From assembly GCA_947184155.2 (NCBI GenBank), contig CAMXCT020000498.1:62001-126000 (forward strand): a stretch of DNA of 64,000 bases. Reading direction: 5' to 3'. Shown one piece after another: positions 10,871-23,025 of this stretch. This stretch comes from Cladocopium goreaui (lineage: Eukaryota > Sar > Dinophyceae > Suessiales > Symbiodiniaceae). The translations under genes were made by a program, and so were the position numbers. Under the pieces are notes generated by a model. The model did not search any database. It saw nothing but the letters and a program-made list of their open reading frames with translations, and was not told the DNA's origin. Position 1 is the first letter of the stretch. Each line of letters begins with the position of its first letter.

Positions 10871-11849
10871 TGCTCACCCACCCCCCCTATATATATACAT
10901 AAAGATAGACACACACACAAACATCATATAGTATAGAAATATAAATATATATATATTTATTTACATATATTATATTTCACCTTCGGAGGCATGTTTATTG
11001 GACATATACAACCAGGCAAACACCAAACACACACACACACAAATAGTGGGTCAAACATATCACGCACCAATCATTTAACACATAGATTGACAAAGATTTT
11101 GGTCATATTCCATTGAGCATCCGTTTTTTTGATAATGTCGACCCAGATCCATCTGGAAAACCTCCGTGGTTGGATTTTTTGTAGCAGCTCCGATTGGCTC
11201 CCCACTTCTTTCACAACCTCAGCCCCGATCATAGCTTCCTCCATTCACCACAGAAGTACAGTAGTTGCTAGTTAAAATAAGATGTTAAAGCACCTATTGA
11301 TTGATTATTCTCTCTCTGCAGTTGATTGCTCATATTAGCCCCGTTTGTTTGTGATATTTTATAACATGTTATGATGTTTATACTCCATGAAAGTGGCACC
11401 TATATCCCCATAGTCACCTCTCTGGCGGGTGACGCAGCTAATCCCTTGCCCCTTTCAATACTTAGATCATCTGACTTAATAACTGCTTAGGGGACTTCCT
11501 GGGTAATTGACCAGTTGCGATTCGTATGATCCACCAAGCATGAAACACCCCCAAACAAAAGATGCTTTAGTAAGTCGAGTAGGGGATTTGCCCGCATATT
11601 TGGGATCACTTATGGGTGGTTGATATGAGGATTGGATTGTTCATAACCCATGTTCTATTGTGATAACATGTGATAACATGCGGTAACATGTGATAACATG
11701 TGATAACCCAGCATCAGTATTATTGATAATAATGAAAAACAGTTAGAATAGTCACCCTCTGGGAACATAGCTCTGGAAAATCACCCATGTCATCAATATT
11801 TTAAACAGGTCATCAATGGCCATGGCTTGTATCCGTTGGAAAACGTCAC

Positions 11850-11947
11850 GCAGTGCCTGGCATTCAGGATGGAGGTGATATTCCTCAATGAAGACCTGGT
11901 CAAGCAAGCGCGCCCGGCGGCAGACATGGTGAAACACATGGCTATGC
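11850..11947 (-). CDS. Candidate exon, unidentified protein
   Basis: The minus frame reads HVFHHVCRRARLLDQVFIEE then YHLHPECQALR. Acceptor ATTTCCAG|G, donor CACTGC|GTGACG. The downstream intron begins at once with a decayed introner (AAGCCATGGCC motif, ending TTCCCAGAGGG). Confidence 0.65.
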
Positions 11948-12284
11948 CTGGAAATGATCTGGTTATACCCCAAAATTCATGGAGAAACTGTGGAAGGTTA
12001 TGATCACTCTCCATCAATGTCAGGTCACCCCTGCCCCAACTGTGATCAACCACTCTCTCATCTTATTCTGGGACGAATTGCTGTATTTTGAGAGGTGGAT
12101 TCATCAGAGAAGTTCCTGATTTGCGGGCGTTAAGAATTGTATAAAGTCATATCGATCACAGACCCATTCTGATTGATGCTATCTGATGATTGTTAACTGT
12201 ATCCATATGCTTCATCTGTCGATCTGCCTTAAAGCCCTTCAATAATTCCACACTTCACGCTCCATGGTTTTCCATGGTTTTCCC

Positions 12285-13439
12285 ATGTTGAGACTGCAAG
12301 GATTTGGACAGACCATTCCCCAGTCGTTGCCTCCGCCGGTTATCTACCACGAAGAGGCAAAACGTGGAGTTCCTGGCAATTCGGAAGGCTACAAGGTGAG
12401 GCCCCAAAAAAAAGATAGCTAAGAGACAAGTTGACGCAAATAATTTGATTAACTATCTTAACTGTCTTAACTATATAGGCAACTGAAGGGTTCATGGCGG
12501 AATATGACCACAGTATTCATGGAGTAAAAGGCCCAAAAAAACATTTCACCGGGGCTGCTTCGGCCAGCTGTTACACACCAACCATCATCTAAGTCGGCCT
12601 GAAGTCTTGCGTGAAGACAATCTCGCACTCACAGGTGCGTGGGTTGGGCCTTGGCTGAATACAGGACCTATTAGACCTCTTTCATCCTATTTCCTGAAAC
12701 ATGTACCATCTTCAGAGAAAGCTTCCTGAAACATGTGCCCTTTGACGAAAAATATGGAACTTCCAATCGCCTCCGAATCTATGCATGGCTAGTCTTTCAG
12801 GCTAGCCAACGAGCCAACGAGCCAGCGGCTTTTTGTGGCTTTGAGGAGATTCTCTTGCCACAGAAATGGGAGTCTGTGAAAAACGACAAAAAAGGTGTGG
12901 TAATATAATATGTAGTTGAAGACTAATTTGTATGATGACATATATAACTATATTTAATTTTAATTTTCTGGGGCTTTTTGATCATGTTCGGAGGCTCTGA
13001 CTCTATGTATAGCTCATTGGCCCCCAGTCTAAGGGGGAATATCTATTCAAACCAAAGCTCCTCTTAGCTCCCCGTAGCTCCCTCCATTCACCACCGGATT
13101 ACATGGCAATTTGACACCCATTGTCTGGCTAGCATCATGAATATCAGCCAAACCTACTTGGGCTTATAAATCTTGACTTTTCCTTCATTTTCAGCAGGTA
13201 AAAACCCTCAAACATGGAACGCCCCCGCTCCCTCCGGTCAAAAATGGAACTTCTCCGAACCCAGCCATAGCTCCAGACTTCGAGGCTTCTCCCAGGCTAC
13301 AAACCTCCACCGTCGATCACCAAGAGGCGTGAGCTCCTCTTTGCACCACAAGAGGCCGCAAGAGCCAAGGGTGGAGCGACCGTCCTTATCATCCTCGGCT
13401 CCAGGCGCCATGGACTGTGGAACTTTCGCCGTGGGATAG
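12285..13439 (+). CDS. Compact four-exon plus-strand gene, unidentified basic protein
   Basis: Exon 1 is 12285-12395, starting ATG (MLRLQGFGQTIPQSLPPPVI, donor AAG|GTGAGG). Exon 2 is 12479-12634 (acceptor TATATAG|G, begins ATEGFMAEYDHSIHG, ends ACAG|GTGCGT). Exon 3 is 12718-12894 (SFLKHVPFDEKYGTSNRLRI, AAAAAG|GTGTGG). Exon 4 is 13195-13439 (acceptor TTCATTTTCAG|, stop TAG). Phases agree at the exon 1/2, 2/3 and 3/4 joints. Exon 2 needs a shift by one base near the seven-A run at 12535-12541, or a 44 bp GT-AG intron there, to connect to GCFGQLLHTNHHLSRPEVL. The protein would be about 230 aa with a Ser/Pro/Arg-rich C-terminus. It holds no introner, and family is unknown. Confidence 0.6.
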
Positions 13440-13904
13440 GAAATGATAGATAAAAACTCTGATGTGAGAGAATTGTCACCATAAATTTGGTAGTATTAAG
13501 TGGTTTAATCCTGAACATATGGCAAAGTCCACAAAAAATATAATATGAATTAAAGTGATGCAACCCACAAAAAGTTGGAATTTTGGCTGACTTCACCCTC
13601 ACAATAAGGAACATTCACTCAGAAATTGGGGATCTAAAATGATTTGACCAATACATGCAGAGAAAAGATATGGAAGAAACCAATGGTTGTGGGGAAATAG
13701 CCCGGAATATATTGGAAACCGTGAAAGGGTTGGACATTGGAATTTTGCGCCGCCATTCAAGGGCGGGTTAACCCCTGTTACAATACCAATGCTCCCATCC
13801 CTGGCTAAAATCCTCATGATAGTTGGTATCTATCATTCTTTTCAACCATCAACCCTTAGTAACTAATAGTAACTTCATGAAATCTGCCTCTGTTCCATCC
13901 ATTT

Positions 13905-14210
13905 TACAGAAGAAAGTTGGCTCCTGGGCCAAAATCGCCAAGTCACAACTCGAGTGGCCAGTTCGGCACTGATCTTGAAGAATTCCCTCAGCAGTTCTCT
14001 CGTGGAAGCTATGGACAAGGCCACATTTCCATGCATTGGTTTAAGGGAACATTTACGGGAAACTGGGAAACAATTGTTATTATTATCAATTAAAGGGGTA
14101 TCCGGTATCCGGTTTCAATTTTTCCCTCAAACCAATCCATTGCATTTGCTTCGATGATACCTAGGAACTTGTTCCATATGTTCAATTGCCAGACGAACGC
14201 TCTTCATTAT
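13905..14210 (-). other. Exon-like island, two frames open
   Basis: On the minus strand one frame reads STRELLREFFKISAELATRV and another reads FHERTAEGILQDQCRTGHSS. Both end at TTCTTCT|GTAAAA. A short island just upstream (14152-14209, SIMKSVRLAIEHMEQVP) fits the second frame in phase. An inverted-repeat element with CAAACCAATCCATTGCAT ends lies between them. Confidence 0.4.
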
Positions 14211-14924
14211 AGAGCTGCAGTTCAGATTTCCACGATGATTGGCGATTTTTTAATCTTAAGTACCTATAACTGGGGGCAATTGGAGAACAATATGATTGAG
14301 CCGCATCTATAGTGATTCTTGTGAACAGTCCTGGTTGGTGGTTGAGCTACCAGAAATTTCTGCTCGTCCGGAATATCCATGGATTGGGCTGAGGGAAAAT
14401 CAATCAAAATCTGAACCGGAAATTGTGGTCGATTTTACCGCTCTTACCATTCAAATCTATAATTATGGTGTTTCCGGTACATTTTCCCCTTCAACATCCT
14501 TCAACCGAATTTAAAGGAATAATTATCGAACTGTGTGTTTTTCTCCCCGCCCTCGACATATATGAAAAATCTCGCAGAGATTCAATGGATTGGTTTTGTT
14601 GGGAACATCTTAACAGGACATCATTGTTTTTACCATGAAATATCGCCAACTCCCGTCCCCAACATCTCTCATCCCAACTTTGGGATCTGCATATTTCTTA
14701 ACCCCCAGGTTATTTACCACAACCACGGTATAGATGGCCCAAAGAAATAAATGATTTGTGATGATTTACCTAGATATTTCACCAAGAAAAACCTATAGAT
14801 TCCCCATTTCGGGTGGATTTTTCCATTGGAAAAACCCACAACAACAAAAAAAAAAAACAACGACGGCGAACAGTTTCCCTTCGCCAAACCTAGGCCCACT
14901 TTTTTCAAAATCCTGGTCCCAGAT

Positions 14925-15041
14925 CAGCCCTGGTCTCGGACCACTTGGACAACATCAAGTTGGCCAAGGTGTAATTGTTCTTCTCTTGGTACCTCCTGAG
15001 TGGCGCTGGGACCAGATGCTGAGTCATGAGCTGCTGGCTAA
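14925..15041 (-). CDS. Candidate exon, unidentified protein
   Basis: The minus frame reads SQQLMTQHLVPAPLRRYQEK then NNYTLANLMLSKWSETRADL, with about 75 percent G or C in third positions. The acceptor is TTCACCCAG|TT. The 3' boundary is uncertain, with GC or GA donors near 14930. A plus-strand frame over the same bases ends at GTGAGT, but its composition is poorer. Confidence 0.55.
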
Positions 15042-15215
15042 CTGGGTGAACTATGGTTTATGGTGAGTATAACTATACTTAGACTATAGTTAGATGGGTT
15101 TAGAAACAATCTTAGAACTTAGAACATCTTAGAACTTGCATACCCTACCCTTGTGCAGTGTCATGCTGATGTCCTGCAAAACAAAGAAGGTGCCACTTCA
15201 CTGTGCTAAACCTAC

Positions 15216-15268
15216 TGAAGTTGCCAGGGGGAACACACACGCATCTTTGCTGGATAGCCGGTATTTCC
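15216..15268 (-). CDS. Candidate short exon
   Basis: The minus frame reads KYRLSSKDACVFPLATS, bounded by GCACATAG|GG and ACTTCA|GTAGGT. Small, but both splice sites are good. Confidence 0.5.
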
Positions 15269-15916
15269 CTATGTGCAGCGTGAATCATCATTTCAAAACA
15301 TCACAAACGGTGGCAATATGAAGCAACAAACATGCAACATTGACAGTGGGTAACACTATCAACCCACAATAATTTTATGTGCTATGTGTTGGATAAAACC
15401 AGCCAACATTACCCTGGGCAATTCAACATAGCTACGGAAACCATGGGCAATTTAGATCGATGGTTTTCCCGGCTTTTCACCTCCTCTTTGATGAGGATGT
15501 TCTTTTGCTCTCCATGTTTAAGGACGCCGGAGGGTACCCAACTTTCATATCGAAATGGTCAGAATATCCAAAAAGATATCCCAACAGTATATATATATAC
15601 ATATAAGTATAAAAATATATTAAAATTATATATGTATATGAATTAAAATATAATATAATTATATCACATTATATCCCTATATTAGTTGGTTAATTTCACA
15701 TTATTAAATCCATGACTTACCGTCGGGTAAACTAACAGAACTAACACTTCGAAGTGGAAAATCATGGAAAACCCACCATTTTTCTACAGATATTAGATCA
15801 TGTTCCGAACTTTCCGGGAGACCATTGGTTTTTCCACATCTAGGTATCAATGGATTGGCTTTGTTGGCATGACAAGACCAGAAACCATAGTAATTTTCCC
15901 ATCAAATATGAGGCTT

Positions 15917-16011
15917 TCCTGTAATGCCTCCCCACCGCCCCGGTGAAACCGGTGACCCCGTGAAACCTCAACATCTGCTGCGCCGCATCGAGCAGGCTGC
16001 CCGAAAACCTC
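15917..16011 (-). CDS. Candidate exon, Gly/Arg-rich
   Basis: The minus frame reads IIPVKPEVFGQPARCGAADV then EVSRGHRFHRGGGEALQ. Composition is coding-like; boundaries are approximate (possible acceptor GTGAAG|CC, possible GA donor TTACAG|GAAAGC). Confidence 0.45.
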
Positions 16012-16559
16012 AGGCTTCACCGGGATGATGCGAGAGTAGAGTCAGGAAATATATGATCAACCATCCTACAAGTGATTGCAGATTCATATCATTAACAATG
16101 CCTGTAATTTGGGATAGATGAGATGAATCCCATCCCCCGGAAACGGGCAGTATCAAATACGCTATCAAATACGCTCATATGGGCCCCGAATCACTGTGAA
16201 CACACCCGATACAAAGACAGAAATTGTTTTCTAGGAACTTTGCAAAAATTAGAGTGAAGATGAGTGAAGGGATTGATGGGAGGGTCGGGTTAACCATCAA
16301 CCATATGTTCGCTTTGACATCTTTCAACAATCCTGACATGGGTATATATATAGCCAAGATGATTTGAATGATATACATACTACATAGACCTTCAAATTTG
16401 GGACCCTGCCAACCTCGAAAAAACATAAGTATAATCTACAGGCAGATCCAATACATTGATTTGTCTGAAAATTGATAACCCCTAAATCCAATGGTTAATC
16501 ACTATTATTTTCCATATCAAAATACGTAAATGGCTATCTGGAAGGTATACCCCATGCGC

Positions 16560-16650
16560 AGCAGTTCTTTAGGAAAAACCCTTCGCAGGAGCTTTCGGGA
16601 ACAAACATCCCCCGTTTGCTCCAGAGAAAACAGCGGATCTCCAACAAAGT
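16560..16650 (-). CDS. Weak candidate exon
   Basis: The minus frame reads IRCFLWSKRGMFVPESSCEG then FFLKNCCAW, ending ATGGG|GTATAC. A plus-strand frame is also open. Confidence 0.3.
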
Positions 16651-17302
16651 TCCATGAATATGTTCAAAACAACATAAATAAAGAATATATTTCTAAAGCA
16701 GGTCCTCAAAAAGAAGCAATAGCTTCCAAGCCCACCCTGCGATGAAATCAAGGGTCACCCGGCAGAGCCGACGATGAGCGTCAGCTCTAAAATATGTGTG
16801 TGTGTACATGCATATACCTATACGTAGCTATATATATTTAGCTATATTTAGCAGTATGTAGATATCTGCACATATAACGGCCGTAGGCATATTCTTACAC
16901 GTCAAGGTGTGTAATTATGCCTTTTTGACCACCAGCATCATGAACAGAAGGAAGAAACAAAGGGAATGTACTTCACAAAAAATATTATGTCATTCGGAGA
17001 ACCTGGATGTTTTGCCCCAAATCGAAAGGATGGATCTTTGGGGACCAGTTTGCCTCATGCAAACGGCATTGAGATGTCCCAAACGGAACCTACTGGATCT
17101 GTCTGGTCTGTCCAGGTTCCTAGATTTGGCTCTTCCATAATCCTCAATCAATCACTTCGTGCAACATAGTCGACTGGGTTCAGCCCCATCCCAAGCACAC
17201 GTGTGGGGCGAAGTGGCGCAGGTGCGGTGCTTTTCACACATGTGGAATGTCCTGGGTGAAACGCATCAGTAGCACAATCCATGTGGTTGCGGAGCTGCCC
17301 CG

Positions 17303-20161
17303 TCATTCTAATAGGTCACCTTCTCTGGATTGGACCAACTTCTTCACCAACTCTGTCAACTTCCTTTGACCGTGCGCGCGAAGGGTGAATGCTTTATGCT
17401 GTTGTTGTGCTGAAAGCACGCAATGTGCCCCGGAACAAACAATGAAAACAATGACACCAGAAAACAAGATTGCCGAAAACTGACAAGAGAAAAGAACGCA
17501 TGTTGGGGGAACCAACTAAATGCCTCTCAAAGCTGCTCCTGCTCTGTTTTCAATTCTTCAAGTCGTGTCCTCACTTGTGGTGTTGGAAATTATTCTCGAG
17601 ATGTTTGGTGCTTGCGAGGGGCCGTGGGCGTGGGAAAAAAAAACATGCAGCAAAACGAAGAACCACTGGCCCAATCTAATGGTGTCTTCACTGCACGACT
17701 ACTGAAAGCTCTTATAGTGACTTTGTGAAAACTGGCAGGGCTCATAAATTGAACATTAAACCATTAAACTGAAAAACTTGAAATGAAAGGCTCGAGTTTC
17801 CTCAGCTTGCGATTCGATGACCTTAGTTGCCGATTAAGCAGAACCCATTGACAAAAGCCAAAAGCAGCAAAACCTGCCAAGTCACGCAACTGCCTGGCTA
17901 GCTCTTGGTTTTGGCTGCATGACACATGCTGACAGTGCGCAAAAAACGCTACAACCAAAGCCGAAGGTCGTCATCTCACTGCGGAGGCTCCTAAGTTCCT
18001 GCATGGGCGGCTCGGCCCGAACGACCAGCCCAATGTGGCAATCCTCCGGGCTCCTGCGGTCCTCTTCTCCACAACACCCAAAGGACACTGCCACCATATG
18101 GTAAACGCCGCTGAACCGCATTTGGAAGACAAGTCGGAAGAACATAAGGATCAAAGCAAGGCAGCCAGATAAAATGAAGAGCATAGGAGAGCACAGGAGG
18201 AGGAGGACAGAGCCACGGCACCCACCCTTCGCGATGCCCGAACGTATCACTTCCCCCAGAAACGTGTTCTTTGAATACTCAAAGAGGGGCACCAAAGGCC
18301 CAAAGCACAAGAGAAACAAAATGATAGTCACGCTGGAATGCTCTGATTCCTCATTCTCTGATTCCTCATTGTGCAAAAGCCTGAAAGAGAGCCACTGCAA
18401 AATGTATTTCCATGGCCGGGCCTGCAGCTCCAACATCAGTTTAGCACGAGCTCTGAGGAAGAGCACCGCCGACCGGTCTTCATAAAGTTCAAAGTTGTTG
18501 CTGAGAACGCCCACCAAGAGGCTCATCAGCAAAATGGTGATACCAACACTGGTGATGTAGAAGAGGATGTGGGCCTCAACCTTCCATGCGTGATCCAATG
18601 ACAGGAAGCTGGTCTAAGTGCGGTGTTAGCATCAAAGTGACATGAATTGAGGTTTCAAAACACAGAAAAACTTGCTGGCTGAGCCGGCAGTTGACGTAGT
18701 TCGGTCCTGGGTCTGGGTCAACAGGTTCCCACTCCTCCCCGTTGAGCTTGTAGGTGGTGTCCAACCCTTCGAATTCGAAGAGATCGAAGTCCCCAAAAAT
18801 GCCCAAGCGAACGACTTGCATCAAAGCGGCGTAGAACGGTGTTGGCTCCTCCCGCATTTGCAGGTTGTAGTAAGCATGGGCTGCTGCCAGAGTGCAAGTC
18901 CAAGTGACCAGAAAGAACGTCAATGTGTCTTTCAAAGCCGAAATGATGGGGAGTAACCGCGGACCCATCCACGTCTTGCCCCGCAATGAATACAATGCCC
19001 GGAGCCAGGCCATGGCGCAGAAAATGGACATCCAAGGCTTCTCCAGCTTGGTGGGGTCAAGGGCTTGGCGCACAATGGCCGCCCACCCAGCCGTTATGTA
19101 TGCGATGTCGGCGATGTTGTCAAACTCGAACAGGTTGAACCTGTCTCGGTGATAGCGACACATTATCAAATGTTGCATCAGCTCCTCAAAGGACTTCTTG
19201 GCATGGAAACACAGAATCATCCATAGCGATGGTGGCACCTTTGTTAGTTCCAGGACGCAGAACAAGACGCTCTTGTTCATGCAACAAACACTTATGAGCT
19301 GGATCATACTTGTTTTGAGTAAACAACGGTGAAACATAAAAACGCTGAATGCAAAACGTTTCTTGATCAATGGCCGGGTTCGGCAGAGTGTGGTTGCTCG
19401 TGGCGTAAGGTGAAGGAAGCGTGGCACAGAAAGGGCACCATCAAAAGACTCACAAAAACCTCGCCGGCAGTTGCGAGCCTTTTTTGCATCCACGCAGCCT
19501 GCACCAACGCTGCAACCGTGTGGGTGTGAAAGATCTCGTCATTGGTTGTGTAGGCCAACGACTTCAGTAGCTCCGGGTTGCATGCATCACTTGCAGATAG
19601 ACAAGGTATATATTTGAGGCTGGCTTGCACTTTTGGCCGTGTGAATAAATTCTGAGATTCTAAAGGTTCGTCTGTAATAATAAAACAAAATTTCTGAGAG
19701 CTTTCGAAGTCTATCATTTCTCCGTGTTCCAGGATCACCCCAAGCTGTTCCCGAATGTTGGCACGCTCCATGGGAAAACCAAGACTTCCGAGATGGGCTT
19801 CTTTTGGAATTTTCTCCAAGCATTCGACGGCGGTTGGGCCCTCAGCTTGGACCAGGAAACTGATGTCCTCGGCGGCCAAGTCCAGGCCACGTGCCTCGAG
19901 GAGCATCGCCGCCACTCCCAAGCTTCCTGTTGCAAATGCCAAAGTCAACGGGGTCTTGTCCTTAAGCTCACGGTGGGGTGTATCTCCGACTGGCAGATTC
20001 ACATCAGCTTTCGCCTCGATGAGTTGCTTTACCTTCTCTTTACAACCAATCAGTGCCTCCCATTGCAGGGGAGTCAAGCCATCGGCTCTTACCTCGAGGA
20101 GAAGGGACAAAAAATTGCAGTCACTGCCGCATGCAAAGGATCCAAGTAGTCCCCAGAACAT
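17303..20161 (-). CDS. Ankyrin-repeat, TRP-like ion channel
   Basis: A membrane cation-channel-like protein read on the minus strand from ATG at 20161. Ankyrin-type helices come first (ADGLTPLQWEALIGCKEKVK; TPLTLAFATGSLGVAAMLLE). Then come transmembrane segments, an S4-S5-like stretch, S5 (TFFLVTWTCTLAAAHAYYNL), a pore helix with filter-like LGIFGDFD, and S6 (ILFYITSVGITILLMSLLVG). This order is that of Ion_trans/TRP-type channels. A 58 bp GT-AG intron at 18614-18671 restores the frame exactly. Another frame change falls within 19298-19453: a 92 bp GT-AG option (19362-19453) fits in phase but would remove a hydrophobic helix, so a GC/GA donor is possible. After S6 the frame runs to about 17960 with two more hydrophobic helices. 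Small islands with RTRLEELKTEQEQL (17535-17578) and RKLTELVKKLVQS, stop at 17303, suggest a C-terminal coiled coil; their joining is uncertain. The gene contains no introner. Confidence 0.7.
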
Positions 20162-20169
20162 TTTTTGTT

Positions 20170-21930
20170 GTTTTTTCAATGTTTTGATCCCTAGGATTAA
20201 TCCAGATTAACCCAAATCTGATTCATCTTGAATCTAAGGCATCATGTATTTATCAAATGTATCCTTTACAAACAATTACTTAAAAACATGTTTGTATTAA
20301 ACATGTCCCTCCATTCATTGGCGTTCCTTTCCAAATAGAAGGCGCTTGTTTTTTTTAAGGAATATCATATTTTTTTCAAAAAACTGGTGGTACTCTCAAA
20401 CATAAAGGGCAACTGAGACATTTTTTTTTGGTGAGTGAAGCCTTTCCTGCACATGAATGGGGTGCATTTCCAACGAAAAGCACCAGGACTTTTCAAAGAA
20501 ATGGTGCTACTTGCCAAATACAGGATAGCAGTGCTTTTTTTAAAGGAGTGTGACATTATTATCCTTTAAAAAATAGTGTTATCGTCAAACATAGACAAGA
20601 GCTGAGCTTTGAAGGGGGTCTTACTTCTTTTACTGGACACATTTCATGGCCTGCAGCAATATGCACTCTTCATATTCTGCAACGATATTCTTTTTGTTGT
20701 TAAAACAAATGGCGGCAACTTTAAGTCAAGCATTCTTCTTTAAAGGAACATGTGTCTGGTTGCGGAAATATGTCCATCATCAAAAAGAGAGACAGGAATA
20801 CTGCGGAATACTATACTTAAAATACAATGCATATTGTAGAGAACTAACGTCTTTTTCAAAAAGAACTTCTTCAAAGGGAGCGTTTTTCCTTAAATGTTAT
20901 GCGCTAGCTCATAACATCCATCAGCTTTTAAGTGAAAACCTTTTTTTGAAAGACGTGGATGCTGCATATTTGTGAGGAAGACTGCTCTTCTTTGAAGAAG
21001 ATCATCTCTTCAAAGCATTGCTTGCTGGAAATGCAGCACGGGTGCAAGTAAATAGATGGGATAGCACACATATTCCTCTTTGGACAATTGCTGTGCTGTG
21101 CAGCTCAAGCTACAAGTCTTGTTGATTTAACATTACATGTTCTTCCACAGTCAGCTGGCTACAAACAAGATATGAGCATCAGTTTGTGGTGGACTTTTGC
21201 TGGAATCTACTGATGGCACTGCATCAAGGGTAACCAATCATACCCACAACCTGTTGAAAACACCAGGGAGCTTCCTTACTTTTCTCACTGAAATAGGCAT
21301 TGTAAATGAATTAAGGTTGTGCGTTCAACGATGACTCATTTCTTTCAAAAGAATGTGGTGCTTTACTACAACCATGTGGAAACAATACAGTAGTGTTTCC
21401 CCAGGCTTCAAAACAAGCATTTCCAATGTTCATGTTTGCCACACAAAAAGAAGGATCTATTGCTTATGAGAACGACATGACCTGAACCTATCCACTGCAA
21501 CTTTCATTTTAGGTCACATACATATTCTACTGTAGATAATGCTTCAAAGTGGAGATATATCATATTATATCATGGTTTCTCTTCCAAGGCGGGTTTTCTT
21601 CTTGGAATTTGCAACATTTTGAACCTAATGACTACCACTGTTCTGGAGGAGTGCATTTGGCAGCTGAATATGTGTTTTTCTCTGGGTCAGGCCTCCTCCT
21701 TTTAAACATCATATTAGATTAAGACCATTTCACAAAGGATACAAAAACATGAGGAAGGTCCAATTTCCACCGCTGGCAACAAGCCCCTCCCAATTAGAAA
21801 ATGGCTATGATTACCAGGGGAAGTTCAGGGTTACAACCCAATTTATTTTATAGATAGTTGTAGGGTTAATGAGTTTACAATTTTACAACCAGCTATCTCA
21901 TTTACAACCCCAAGCGCGCATCTAGGGGGA
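20170..21930. repeat. Degenerate dispersed repeat region, no gene seen
   Basis: Recurring decayed motifs such as TTTTTCAAAAAACTGGTGGT, TTTCAAAGAAATGGTGCTAC and TTTAAAGGAACATGTG occur in one orientation, about 100-120 bp apart. No exon is supported. Confidence 0.45.
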
Positions 21931-21938
21931 GGGATTAC

Positions 21939-22036
21939 CCGGCCACTCTCAGAATTGTGACCAGCTGCATTCCGGTCCAAATCCTTGGCACGAGGAGGCC
22001 AAAAGACGGGCGAACGAGAGGTGGCAAAAGACGGAG
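21939..22036 (-). CDS. Exon of Ser/Pro-rich protein
   Basis: The minus frame reads PSFATSRSPVFWPPRAKDLD then RNAAGHNSESGR. The acceptor is a good CATTTTTCAG| and the donor is GGCCGG|GTAATC. Its composition matches the islands at 22313-22565 and 22776-22870. Confidence 0.65.
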
Positions 22037-22312
22037 CTGAAAAATGGGGTCCCAAAGGCCCAAGTGTAATCAAAGTTCATCTTCGATGCCCCACAAAAAT
22101 CAGTTAATTTTTGGAGTGGGACTGTCAGCAGTATCCGTTTATGGCAAGCAAAAAAAAAAACAAATCACCAACCCAACGAACCAAGGTCTTCCCTACAATG
22201 ACTATATCCCCCTTTGACGGTGAACAATGCATGAATTACCATGAATGGAACGACAAAACACTGGAAGTTGATGAACAAATTACAGTATGTCAAGTTCGTA
22301 GTGTAAAAACGT

Positions 22313-22565
22313 CCTCCCCAAGGGACACCATCGCACACATCGGCACCAAAGGTGACTTCAGTCCAAGCCGCCTGTTTCGGATCCGATGACGCGGAGTCTG
22401 CCTTAGGCGACCCTTTGCCAATGGACGCGGGCTCCGGCATCACGGATGTGTGGCATGGTGGCCCCTTCTCTTCAGATGCGAATGTCTGCCGCATGACGAT
22501 CGTCTGCCTCACAGCTGCGAGCCAACTTGGAATGGCAGCGAATGTGCAGCTTCCAACAGCTCAGA
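22313..22565 (-). CDS. Candidate exon; strand ambiguous
   Basis: The minus frame is open for about 84 codons (TFAAIPSWLAAVRQTIVMRQ; EKGPPCHTSVMPEPASIGKG; SPKADSASSDPKQAAWTEVT), after AATCTGAG| and up to TGCGATG|GTGTCC. The plus strand is also open for 78 codons (22362-22595, AACFGSDDAESALGDPLPMD) between ACTTCAG| and GAAG|GTGTGG. The minus reading is preferred because neighbouring minus exons have the same Ser/Pro/acidic character. Confidence 0.5.
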
Positions 22566-22775
22566 TTGTGCACATGTTTCAACAGTCCCAGGAAGGTGTG
22601 GGTTAATGTATTATATCATATTATATCCCACGCGGTCCCTACGAATAAGTATTAATGTGGTTAAAACAATGTCATGTTTACCATCCCCCAGTCATCACCA
22701 TAAATATATAGGTGGGATTCCAACCACAACCAAATGGGTAGTAAAAATGACATTGTTTTAACCTCATTATGTACC

Positions 22776-22870
22776 TCCAATAACTGGGCTCAACGGGCGA
22801 AAAGTCTGCAGTGTCTTCGTCCACCTCGGGGATCGATGGGGATCGCTTCACCCAATGCCATGGTCGTAAA
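22776..22870 (-). CDS. Candidate exon of Ser/Pro-rich acidic protein
   Basis: The minus frame reads PWHWVKRSPSIPEVDEDTAD then FSPVEPSYW. Its upstream flank is a 12-T tract. The 3' end is near TATTG|GAGGTA (GA donor). Confidence 0.5.
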
Positions 22871-23025
22871 AAAAAAAAATCCAAGTCAGCATCAATTGGG
22901 TGCAACAAAAAACAATTGTTTGAAATTTGTGGTAGGTTTATGATGGTTTATGATGGTTTATAACGAACTAGCTAATAACTTACCAGTAGTACCCGCACGA
23001 GGCGGGGCGGAAGTTGCCTTAAAGA

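Noticed and set aside
15404-15540. Minus frame KHGEQKNILIKEEVKSREN
   Set aside because: It lies inside an inverted-repeat element bounded by CCCTGGG...CCGGAGGG, so it is more likely element sequence than an exon.
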